Under the pieces are notes generated by a model. It was not told the origin of the DNA and did no database searches. It saw only the letters and a program-made list of their open reading frames with translations. Made by a program: the position numbers and the translations under genes. A DNA stretch of 64,000 nt, taken from the NCBI GenBank assembly GCA_032622095.1, contig CP136062.1:201463959-201527958 (forward strand). Direction: 5' to 3'. Position 1 is the stretch's first letter. Each line of letters begins with the position of its first letter. This DNA comes from Siphonodentalium dalli. Its lineage: Eukaryota > Mollusca > Scaphopoda > Gadilida > Siphonodentaliidae. Shown in pieces: positions 1-11,600 of the stretch.

Positions 1-184
1 CGGGCCAAATATGGGCAGGTCCAATATCATGTGCCAACCATGTCCATGACGTCGCTCATATACGCTCATATATATAGGCATGTGTCTGGATCGATCGAAC
101 AATAGTTTTTTTCTTTCTCCTAATACTTATCAACGTTGTTCACTCAGTATTGTTCAACATTGAAATTTGGAATTAGTAGATCAA
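1..184 (+). mobile_element. 3' part of a Helitron-like nonautonomous element
   Basis: The sequence matches the interior of the Helitron-like copy at 12869-13193 (shared phrases GGGCAGGTCCAAT, CAACGTTGTTC and CTCAGTA.TGTTCAA.ATTG). The element runs off the left edge of the window. It abuts a second Helitron-type 5' end at about 185. Confidence 0.55.
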
Positions 185-1943
185 TCTCTTATTATACTGT
201 TTTGCACCTGTCCGTCCGTCTGTCTGTTGCGTCCGTGCTTACATCTGACGTTTATGTGGCCAATTTTAAGAAAAATGGATAGTTGGGTGGCTGATTTCCG
301 TTACGTGGCTAGCCACCTAACGGAGTTGAGATCAACCCTTTAAAATGATCTATTTGGCCATATCAGCATATTTAATTTTTTAGTCACTTAATAGTTGGAA
401 ACAAAAAGTCCATAGATTTGGACCTCCATGATATGTCTATAGGAGCCATTAGGAGGTGTTCGGACAGTTATGTGGCTAGCTACCCAATCACGGACATGTC
501 AGTTTCTCCTATTCAACTGTCCTAGTTGCTGTTTACAGGTTTTTGGGTTTCAATGAGCTACTTCTGCTATAATTCCTACATGTTCTGACTCCACAATCAG
601 AAATTGTATTACGTTTAACTACTTTGATAGCCACATAAATGTTTGTCCACTTACTTGATAGCCACATAAATTTTAGCCACATTAAATATTTTAGCCGCAT
701 AACTCAATAGCCACCTATCTCCTCAAATGTTGTTAGTACCGTACGTCCGTCCGATGTCTGTTCATGTCATAACTTGAACAATAGTGCTCGGATCTCAATG
801 AAATTAAGTATGGATGTTCACTACTATGAGGACATTAAATAGAGGGTTCCATCGTTTTGTTCGGAATTTCCATTCTAGAGTTATTCATCTTTGTTTATCT
901 GGAAATGTTGGATTTTTGGTCCATCTGGTGTCTGTTCATGTCGTAACTTCAACAGTTGTGCTGGGATCTCAATGAAATTTGGAATGGATGTTCACAACTA
1001 TGATGACATTAAATAGAGGGTTCCATCGTTTTGTTCGGATTTTCCATTCTAGAATTATTCATCTTTGTTTATCTGGAAAAGTTGGATTATTTGGTCCGTC
1101 TGGTGTCTGTTCATGTCATAACATGAACAGCAGAGCTCGGATCTCAATGAAATTTGGTATGGATGTTCACTACTATGAGGGCATTCAATAGAGGGTTCCA
1201 TCGTTTTGTTCGGATTTTCCATTCTAGAGTTATTCATCTTTATTTATCTGGAAATGTTGGCTTTTTGGTCTGTCTGGTGTCTGTTCATGTTGTAACTTCA
1301 ACAGTTGTGCTGGGATCTCAATGAAATTTGGTATGGATGTTCACTACTATGAGGACATTAACAAGAGGGTTCCATTGTTTTGTTCAGATTTTCCATTCTA
1401 GAGTTATACATCTTTGTTTATCTGGAAATGTTGGCTTTTTGGTCCGTCTGGTGTCTGTTCATGTCGTAACTTCAACAGTTGTGCTGGGTCTCAATGAAAT
1501 TTGGTATGGATGTTCACCACTGTGAGGACATTCAATAGAGGGTTCCATTGTTCTGTTTGGCTTTCCATTTTAGAGTTATTCAAGTTTGTTTATCTGGACA
1601 TGTTGGCTGTTTGGTCCATCCGATGTCTGTTCAGAGTCATAACTTGAACAGTAATGCTCGGATCTCAATGAAATTTTGTATGGATGTTCACCACTATGAG
1701 GACATTTAATGGCACATTCACCTGTTTTGTTTGTTTTTTTGTGCTATAGTTATTCATCTTCGTTTATATGAAAATGCTGATTTTTGGGTCCATCTGTCTG
1801 AGTATAGCAGTCATATTAGTTATAGATATGCCCACACTAGACAGTATGCCACTAGGGGGTATGTACCGGACGACAGTCCATCTCTTGTTGTCAATAGTTT
1901 TCTCAATAGTTTTTCGCCAGATGGAGGCCGCCACATCAGCTAG
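185..1943 (+). mobile_element. Helitron-like element with internal 174-bp tandem repeats
   Basis: It starts TCTCTTATTATACTGTTTTG after A and is followed by a CTGT-rich stretch, like the 5' ends of the copies at 12869 and 32254. It ends CATCAGCTAG followed by T (1940-1943), the CTRR-T ending of Helitrons. No Rep/helicase reading frame is visible, so it is nonautonomous. Boundaries are inferred from sibling copies. Confidence 0.5.
738..1720 (+). repeat. About 5.7 tandem copies of a ~174-bp unit
   Basis: The phrases GTCTGTTCATGTCRTAACTT, ATCTCAATGAAATTTGGTAT and GAGGGTTCCATCGTTTTGTT recur every ~174 bp. Similar small reading frames seen here are by-products of the repeat and are not genes. Confidence 0.85.
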
Positions 1944-1982
1944 TAAGCAATAAAACCATGTTTTGTCATGTAAGTGCATGGT

Positions 1983-2009
1983 GAGGGGGGGGGGGGGGGG
2001 GGGGGGGGG
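1983..2009 (+). repeat. Poly-G tract
   Basis: There are about 27 G residues with one A near the start, directly after the Helitron-like element. Length in the assembly may be unreliable. Confidence 0.8.
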
Positions 2010-2039
2010 CAGTATCCAGCCCTGGACACTTTAAAAATA

Positions 2040-2530
2040 AATAAAAAAATAAACAATTTCTGGCCATTTCAGTATCAAATGATATAAAATGTTAGAAAAA
2101 AAAAATTGGGCACTTGGAATTTTTTTTTTTTAATTTGATTCGACTGAAATCCCAATGATTTGTAAGGGCCCCAGTAAAGATGCTATGATGAGTTCCTGTA
2201 ATATCCGGGCATAAGCAGAGAAGTAACAAGAGCATCGCTAGGGTGTGGCAAAATACGCCCATGGTAATTCCAACAAAGGTTCATAACTCTGGTGAAAATT
2301 GGCAGGCGGAACCCAAATTCAAACTTGACCTGTATTTTGGGCTAGTAAACTCATACCAAATTGCATTCCATTCAATTCAGACTTATTAAAGTTATTATCC
2401 GGAAACGAAAATTAAGTGAAATTCCAACAAAAGGGGCCACAACCCTGGTGAAAATTGGCGGAGGAACCAAATTCAAACTTGACCTGTATTTTGGGCCAGT
2501 AAAAGAAAACAGACGGATGGACAGACCAAT
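2040..2530 (+). repeat. Dispersed repeat with two ~170-bp internal copies
   Basis: Two copies share GGTGAAAATTGGC and CAAATTCAAACTTGACCTGT (2290-2345 and 2450-2505) and are followed by ACGGATGGACAGAC. This resembles the short tandem repeats at 19480-20030 and 61000-62700. It lies left of SEPSECS exon 9. Confidence 0.5.
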
Positions 2531-2596
2531 AACATATGTCCCATTTTTTTTAAACGGGCATATAAAAATGATGCAGAATGAAATCGTTCATATTAC

Positions 2597-2678
2597 CTTG
2601 TTCCTGAAACCAATCTCTTGAAGAGCATGGATCCAATTTCTGTGCACATTATAGGGTCTGGTTTATCAAGAGTCATTG
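2597..2678 (-). CDS. SEPSECS: SEPSECS exon 9 (last exon inside the window)
   Basis: The exon is 82 bp, with acceptor CCCCCATAG|CAATGA and donor AACAAG|GTAATA. It encodes [20 protein letters not shown] and KRLVSGTR, matching the family segment that precedes the final domain. It ends in phase 2, so coding must continue left of position 1. Confidence 0.9.
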
Positions 2679-5600
2679 CTATGGGGGAGAAAGAAGAAAA
2701 CATCCTTTAATAAAATATATGAGTAAGCCTGCAAACAAGCGTCCGGTCACGGTCATGACTGGCCAAAAATGCACAAATATCTGGAAAAAGCTGGACAATG
2801 TTTCGCTTTAAAAATGACAAAATCATTAACTCAAATAAACAATGCTCGAAAATTGCATTGTTTTTTAATAGTATGCACCACATGGTTACATAAATTGAAA
2901 TCTTGGCGAGTTTAGTATTTCAGTGCTTAAATTGTTTTGGTGTTTACCGACTGTCAGGGTTCATTTTAATTGAAAGCTGTATTTGGCACATCCATAAAAA
3001 TATACAAGAAGTATATACAAAATTATTAATGATCGGCATAAACCAATAGTTGCCTGCCATTTTGTCCAGCACCAAAATTTGAGTTATTTCCAGGCTTGAG
3101 TATGAGTTCATCAAGCAAACCTGCAAATAGTGTGTCTGACATTTGCAGAAATAGGTCCCCAGAGGGTGAATTTACTGACGCTATCCTGCTAAGTGGGCTA
3201 GCATCACCAAATTCACCCTCTGGGAACCTCATTATGCTTAGGCCTCAACTGCTATGGGCGACCTAGTATCAGATTGAAGTTCTCCAGTTGAAGATGGTGA
3301 TGTTCACACATTTGTCACCTCAATTGTGCATTTTATCTTCTGCAAATTAGGGGATATAGAAACTTCCCACAAGGGAAAAAGTTACTTAAAACAATGTTAA
3401 TTTGAGACTATAGATACTTCCCAGAAGATGAGGCCTAAGCAGAATGAAGTCCACAGAGGGTGAATTTGGTGACGTTTGCCCGCTATGCAGGATATTATCA
3501 CTAAGGCCGGCCGTCAAGCGGTCTCATTCCCCTCCCAAGCCTTGACTAAATATTGGCCACAAAATAGCACAGACCTAGCTCAGCCCCCGTTTTACACAGG
3601 ACAGCTATCAACGACAGTGATGATTAACAGATTGCAAGGAATCCTGCACTTGGTGCCTGAATAAGACATGTGATCAGTAGCCGGGATCACGTGCACAGTT
3701 ATCTACACCATACTGGGTAATGCTTTGTCAGTGAATGTTTAGTAATAATCAGCTACTCGTATTTTCATTCACAGTATGTAGATTTCTGTCTATAAGTCCC
3801 AACTTTCTGACCCACTATTTCCCTCAAAATGCGCATTATACATCGGTAAGTCATTGGGGTGCTGAATTCTGATCTACAACCATGAACATAGGTGAGGTCT
3901 GGCAGTCGCTGCGACGAACAGCGTGGACATCTTACCTCAAAGCAAGGTCTGTATCAAAGAAATGTTTAATTAAAAATAAAACACTTAAAATATTAATAGT
4001 TATTATCAGTGTATTTATTCCCTATCCAATTAATACAAAATTATCCATTTTACGAATCCAGCATGAAGTCATCTCCGTCAGAGGAATGGCTTTTGATTTT
4101 ACACCAATTTGTTTTGATTGGATCTGTGAACAAAATACAAAGAAAGCAGACTGCTCATGATGTAATTATCACTGGTTACTGCTAGAGTACACTTGACCAT
4201 GACAATGTGTCTTTTGCCAACTGCGGTAGTTCCTTTGATGACTGTTATAAAAGTCATTGTATCAACTGTATATTGTGGTGTCGGACTACATGATTTCAGT
4301 TCATCAACTTGAGATCAAAGAAAGACGATCTGTTTTAATTTGGTTTCTATATGAAGCTTCAATGTTCCTGCTTGTTGTCTCAAATGCAAGGAAATGGCTA
4401 CTTTCAGTGATAAACATCCAAATTTTCTCCCGACAGGGCACCGGGTATGTGCTTCCCAAATACGGCCACATTCCCCCCAACGCCGAACGGAAACCCTGCC
4501 TATGGGGACCTCATTCTGCAAAATACACACACACTATTTGCAGGTCACACAGGGGATTGGGGCAAATAATGTTCTTTCATGAATATCAGCACATATAAAG
4601 ATGATGAATATTATTTATTACATGATCCTACCTTTATTCCATTCAATAAACCCATTCTATAAATTGTGATATTAAACGTTCGTTTAATAACAGGAAATAG
4701 TGCCAGGTGACCTTTGACTTCCGGTTTGTGGTTTCTTTACATTCCGTACGCTACGTCTCAAAATACTATGGCTTCCAATATAATTTCAACAAACTATAAT
4801 GAATGAAGATTTTGAAAAGTTTGCGCGGGCAAACAACGTAGAGTTGTGAGAAACGTCATCGCATGCCTTATAGAAGTTGATGTTAGTTTCGCGTCCCATT
4901 TGTTGATTTAAGTATGTTTTGTCGAGGTTTTGGATCATGTAATAAATAGAATCTACAACTCGTCCCAAGTTTATAGCGGAATTTACAAAACTCGTCCAGT
5001 AAATTAGGTCTGTACCTCGCCAAAGCCTCGGTCCAGACCTAATTTACTGGACTCGTTTTGTAAATTCCGCTATAAACTGGGGACTCGTTGTAGATCCTCT
5101 ATATATACACCTGTTTGATGTATTCAGGTTTCCACCAAGAGGTATGACAATCCCATTTTTTATACAACACAATTTGACACCAAAAATGGCTCATTTAGCT
5201 CGAAAATATACATAGGACACTCACCATCTTTATAATGTACATTGTAAATGTCAAGAATGGTGAAGGAGATGATTATATTAACTTGCAGTCGGTAGATAGA
5301 ACGACTGAATTTGTATTCATTACCAGCGCAAATGTTCGTGGAATACCAATAAAGACCCCTAGACATTAATCTGAGGTTTTGTTATCTCCTTGATAATTCT
5401 TAGTGAATCGATGAAAATTAAGTTATAATTAATAAAAATTATTTTACAGTACAATGACAGTTAAGTACCTATAGATATTGGGTTATTCTTTGTTTCAAGT
5501 ACACGCTCGCCATGTTTTTCAGCAACTGCTCTCATCTTTGTTAACAGATATTGATACAATTCTTTCCTTTCTGTGAGTAGTTGTTTGTATGTAGAACATC

Positions 5601-8600
5601 CCATAGATAGCAAAGTAATGAAAAGATCCATGGATGGTGTTGATGATGCTCGTCCTGTAAGGCAAATTTATCAACATGTTATCGCCCTGTGATGGTTTGA
5701 AGCCCGATATTATGCTCACTTTTATTACATCTTGGTCCGGTTCCGGGTATTAAAACAGGTCAATAACTATGTAACATACAGTAATGCCCTAAATAATCAA
5801 CTTCTTAACCACAGCAGAATTATGGGTAACTTTTCAGAATTTAGTCGCAAATAAGGCTTGTTGCCATTCATCGGAAAGCTCTCAGTGAGAGCTTGGTGAA
5901 TGGCAACAAGTCATATTTCTGACTAAATCCTGAAAAGTTACACATAATTCTGCTGTGGTTAAGGAGTCAATTATTTAGGGCATTATTGTACTTTTCTATG
6001 GACTTTATATGCCACAGAAAAGTCAGGTTCCGATTGTTCTTTAGCCTTCCATGACTGGAGCTTTTGAAATTTTGCGAAAACCCTGCGCCAATGCATTCTC
6101 TTATATATGTGACTCTCCCATAGGGTGCTTCACATATGTAACAGAATACATTGGCCAAACAATATTTACATTGACCTTGTAAGCTAGTGCATTCTCCTAT
6201 ATATGCGAGGCTCCATATGGGAAACTCGCACATATAAGAGAATGCACTGGAACAACCAAGACCATTCCTTGCTTGTCTCTCGCCTATGCGAAATCATTCC
6301 AAGCAACTGGAACATTGCTTTGACTTGGGCAAGCTTCTTTTTTTTTTATCTATGAAAAGCCTGTAGATCTACAGTAATGCCCTAAATTACCCATAATTCT
6401 GCTGTGGTTACGGAGTCGATTATTTAGGGCATTACTGTATATTTTAGGTATTCATCGACCTATCTTATCCCTCCTTCCAAACTGGACATAACTTTGAGGT
6501 TCAAATGATCCATGTGGTTCAAACGAGATTACCAGCAAGTGTGAAAAAATACAAACATTAAACACATACATACAATACAAAATTATGTTAGCTTGTTTCA
6601 TATTGTATTTCAGCAAGCCTGCAAATAGTGTGTCTGTCATTTGCAGAATGAGGTCCCCAGAGGGTGAATTTAGTGATGCTATCCCACACAGTGGGCTAAC
6701 ATCACCAAATTCACACTCTTCGGAGCTCAATCTGCTTAGGCCTCATCTTCTTGGAAGTATCTATGGTCTCAAATTAACATTGTTTTTAGTTACTTTTTCT
6801 CTTCTGGTAAGTTTCTGTATCCCCTAATTTTCAGAAGATAAAATTCATAATCGAGGTGACTAATGGGTGAACATCACCAACTTCAACTGGGGAAATTCAA
6901 TCTGATCCTAGGTCTCCCATAGATCATGCCATGAATCTCTACTATGGCTAACGCCCATAGAGATCATATTCCACCAGTACAAAACATGGGAACTTTTTGA
7001 AGTTTTGACAGGGAACCTTATAAAATCAAAAAATAACACAGGGAATATTTTTCTTTGTAATTATCTGTTTCTTAATAATGTACTTCACCATAGGTGAAGG
7101 TCCCAACTCGAAATTTCACGATTTAAGTGACTTTGTGAGCGATTTTGCTTTGCAATTCTTACAATTATGGAGTTTTTCCTGGGTAATTAATTGAATGTTT
7201 ATTGCGATATCGGCTCTGAAAAGTCACAGAAAAGCATGCACATATAGTGAAGTACACTATTAAGGAACAGATAATCATTAAGATATATATTCCCCTTGTT
7301 ATGTTTTCAACTTTATAAGGTTCCCTGTCAAAACTTTAAAAAGTTCCAAGGTTTTGTACTGGTGGAATATGATCTCTACGGACGTTAGCCAGAGTAGATA
7401 TTCATGGCATGATCTAGGTCTCCCTTAGCAGTTGAGGCCTAAGCAGAATGAGGTCCCCAGAGGGTGAATTTGGTGATGCTAGCCCACTATGCAGGATAGT
7501 TTGACTAAATTCACCCTCTGGGGGACATGATTCTGCAAATGTCAGACACACTATTTGCTGGCTTGTATTTCAGACACATATCATCAAGATATTGATGGAG
7601 AAATGCAAACAAAGATCCCAACACTTGGGCAAAAACCTTTATTATCTTGCTGACTCACAAATCTGGCTATGAACCCTATGATGGGTAGAACAATATTTAT
7701 TTCGTCATCTGTTTGGTGGGTGGAATGACATTTATGTCGTTTACGGTATACTTAGGGCGGTATTATGTTACTGTGTACATAATTAGAAAAAATCATCTCC
7801 TAAAAGGAAACTTATCATAGATATAATGTGGACGAATATTATTTTTATTATTTACAATGATAATTGCTTTTAATAATGTTGTTTGTATGATTTACTTGTT
7901 ACAATAGGCGATTGTTACAATATTAATCGGTTTATTTGCAAAAATATATTCACCCCATGGATATTATGTCATATATGATGTGCTCACCCACCAAAGGGTT
8001 AATCAAAGTATTAGTGTCAGTGCCGTTGACATTTGTCTCCGTCGATAAAGGAGTGACTTACTTCAGAAACAACCTCCCTGACCCCCATTTAGCGAGGTGC
8101 AGACACAATGCACCTAGACAATTAGCTTTCAGAGTTAGAAGAACATGCATGATCAAAACCAATTGAAACATAAGTAGTAGGTATTTATAAATGTTATATC
8201 ATTATAAAGTACCTGGGTATGTTTTACCAATCTCCTCAATAAACATCTTGTCAAACCCTGCTATGATGGAACCACCTACAGGGACCATGAAGTTCTTGTC
8301 TGTGCTCTGCACAATTGCATCCAGTCTTCCTACTCGTGCAGCCTAAAATAAAGGTATTGTGAGCAGGACTCTCAAAGCTGTTTTACAGACCTGTGGCTGA
8401 TGCATGTGGCCAGCACATGCGGCTATCAGATTTGGCGCAATTCATATATCACTAGTGCTGTAACAGAGTTGCGACTGATGCAGTTAAATGCATACAATTT
8501 CAAAAAGTTTTGAGATTGGTTGTGTTTAACTGTGTCAAATGCACGGCGGAAGGTCCAGTCAGCATCACAACTATATGAAGAAGGCTGGGTGAAGAGGAAG

Positions 8601-11600
8601 AAATTAGGCGAGTTCGATAGGGAGTCCTTCTATAACTTCTGCTTACCACATATGAAAGCCCGCAAAAAACAGCTAGTCACAAGCTAGTCAACAGAGTAGC
8701 AAAAGCTAAGAGCAAAGCTTATGTAGGATCCAGCCAGTGGTGTATGAAGATCCATATTCTCGCTTGGCCGGAGATAGATCAAATCCAACCTGACAATATT
8801 CTGGCCATGTTCTAGTGTATGAAAACTCCTTTTGGTGATTAACCACATTAAATATATATGTAGTCGCATATGTTTAACCCTTTACCCAACAAACCGGCCA
8901 AAACCGGCCAAATAAAGCTTCAACAGCCTAAAATATCTTCGGTCTGTCTCAATAGAACCATACACATATGGATATCATTGGAACCGGCTCCTTGACCACA
9001 TTGTGATAGTTACAGTTATGCCCTGTGCCAATGCATTCTCTTATATATGCGAGTCGACCATAGGTCGCCTCGCATATATAAGAGAATGCATTGGCCTAAA
9101 TAAAATATTTTTTTAACACTTTTTACCATTTTTTCTTACATTCTTTAACAATTTTATAATTTTTAATGTGTTAAGCCAATGCATTCTCTTATATATGCGA
9201 GGCGACCTATGGTCGACTCGCATATATAAGAGAATGCATTGGCACAGGGCCGTTCTGTTGGGTAAAGGGTTAAATGCAATGTTGGCCACAGTCCTGTTAA
9301 TGGGATAGTCATGCTGAATTTTACTGCATGTAGGCATCAGAGGGCGATATGAATCGACATATCATAACCATATTATTTTGACGCACTTTCTCGCTTGTTG
9401 CCACTTGAGTAGACATTTACTTGATTAACCTATTGTTATCTCAGCGACTTTCCTTGAATCATCATTGTTGAAACCAAATCAACAAATCAGATATATAAAT
9501 ATCACATTGCTACAATGCCGGGCACAGTGTGATGAATCTATTGTTATCTCTAAACAATCATTTTCGTATATGATCTTACCCAGGGTTAAGTGTGATGAGT
9601 ACATAAATGTACATCTATCCACCTGTTACTGAAAGATCACTGATTCTGAGTGACAAATAGATGCTTGTGCTACCTGTTAACTATGCCAGATGATCATTGT
9701 CTGTAACCTTTGCTTGGGGTGTAGAACAATAACTATTTATACCTGATTGAGACATATCCTAGTCTGAGTTTGACATTTCCTAGATCATACCATGAGTCTC
9801 TACTCTGGTTGCACCCACAGAGATCATACTCTAGTTCAAAACCTGGGAACTTTTTGATGTTCTGACCTGTTCTGATGGGGAACTTCTTATCATATAGGAA
9901 ATAAATTTCTTTGTTCATACCTGTTCCATAATAATGTATTGCACAGAAGTTGAAGGTTCCAACCAGCAATTGCATGATTTAAGCGACTTACATGTATGTG
10001 AGCCAATGCTTCGTTTACAATCTTGAAATTTTCCAGGGTAAATTCGTTCAATTCAATCTTTATCGTAAAATTGGCTCACAAATTCACCTAAATAATGTAA
10101 TCGCTAGCTGCAACCTTCGCCTACAGTGAAATACATAATTTTAGCTAAGAAACATATTACCTGCATTATTTTTCCAATGTTATCAAGTTCCCTGTCAGAT
10201 TTGGTGGAACATGATCTCTTTGGTGCCATCAGAATAAAGATTCATAGCATGATCTAGATATTTTCAGGTCAATTTGTTAAGATTTATTTGAACTGCTGTC
10301 TACCAGAATCTTTAAAATTCTAAACAAAAATTAATTAACTGGTTGAAAATATTAATTGCCCAGGTTTGGTGGATATTCTGAACATAATATAACATTTTGA
10401 ATTTCAAATTTCACAATATGGTTATACTGGCTGTAGTATTAAATAATATAAAATTATTTGTATATAATGAAATCATCTGATCTGTCCACTCAAGATTCAT
10501 TTTATGATTCCACTGGTCTGATTAAAACCAGACATGAACCAGCTTCGCGGTACAGAGTCTGAAGAATATGGGTAGGTTTTCCATTACAACCAGCAAGCAT
10601 TACATCAATGTCAGCCAATCACAACATCTATCATTCAGGCAATTGTCGGAATAATACATAAATTCTGCATTACTCTTATAACAGTGTACTGGCCAGGCAT
10701 GATAACACAAATTCTGTCTGAAAACATTGGGGCAAAAAGCTAATGGCAATAATTACACCTTACCTGTTGAAGCAAGTGTGTACATTTACTCGACTGTAGT
10801 CCATAGGCATTGTTAACTATATGAGGAATTTGTTTTGTATCACAGAGTTTTGCTATATCTTCTAGTCTGAAATAACATGATGGCTGATTGTTTAGTGGTA
10901 TATTATGTCACTTTCAGCAGCTATGGCCAAGTTAAAGGTACTCAATCCAACAACCAACAATTTTTAGAAATGCCGCTTCAGTTATCAGAATCGATTAATT
11001 GCTCATAAATAGTTCTAACCACTGTCAACTATAGTATAAAATTGCCCGAAATGTGTTATTTATCAACATTTTGTTTGACGAAATTTGGCCTTATTATCAA
11101 CACAAAGCCTCTTGATATTAGAGTTATCCATCTTCATCCGCAATTTGGTCTGAGACCATCAGCTCCTCGACTTTTTATTGGGCCACTAATAAGTCTCGAT
11201 GGTGAAATATAATTGATTTAACCCTTTACCCAACAAACCGGCCAAAACCGGCCAAATAAAGCTTTAACAGCCTAAAATATCTTCGGTCTGTCTCAATAGA
11301 ACCATACATATATGGATATCATTGGAACCGGCTCCTTGACCACATTGTGATAGTTACAGTTATGCCCTGTGCCAATGCATTCTCTTATATATGCGAGTCG
11401 ACCATAGGTCGCCTCGCATATATAAGAGAATGCATTGGCCTAAAAAAAATCTTTTTTTTAACACTTTTTACCATTTTTTCTTACATTCTTTAACAATTTT
11501 ATAATTTTTAATGTGTTAAGCCAATGCATTCTCTTATATATGTGAGGCGACCTATGGTCGACTCGCATATATAAGAGAATGCATTGGCACAGGGCCGTTC

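Noticed and set aside
1-2596. Search for the last SEPSECS exon(s)
   Set aside because: No minus-strand segment here encodes the expected C-terminal motifs. The interval is filled by Helitron-like and other repeats, so the end of the gene must be outside.
3882-4160. 92-codon plus-strand frame beginning [12 protein letters not shown]
   Set aside because: The first ~35 residues look protein-like, but it lies inside a degenerate hAT-type element in a SEPSECS intron and has no splice partner or recognised domain.
8512-8690. Protein-like stretch [20 protein letters not shown] in SEPSECS intron 6
   Set aside because: It is open for about 56 codons with plausible composition but has no start, acceptor or known family. 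It could be a relic of a coding element, but the support is too thin to call.
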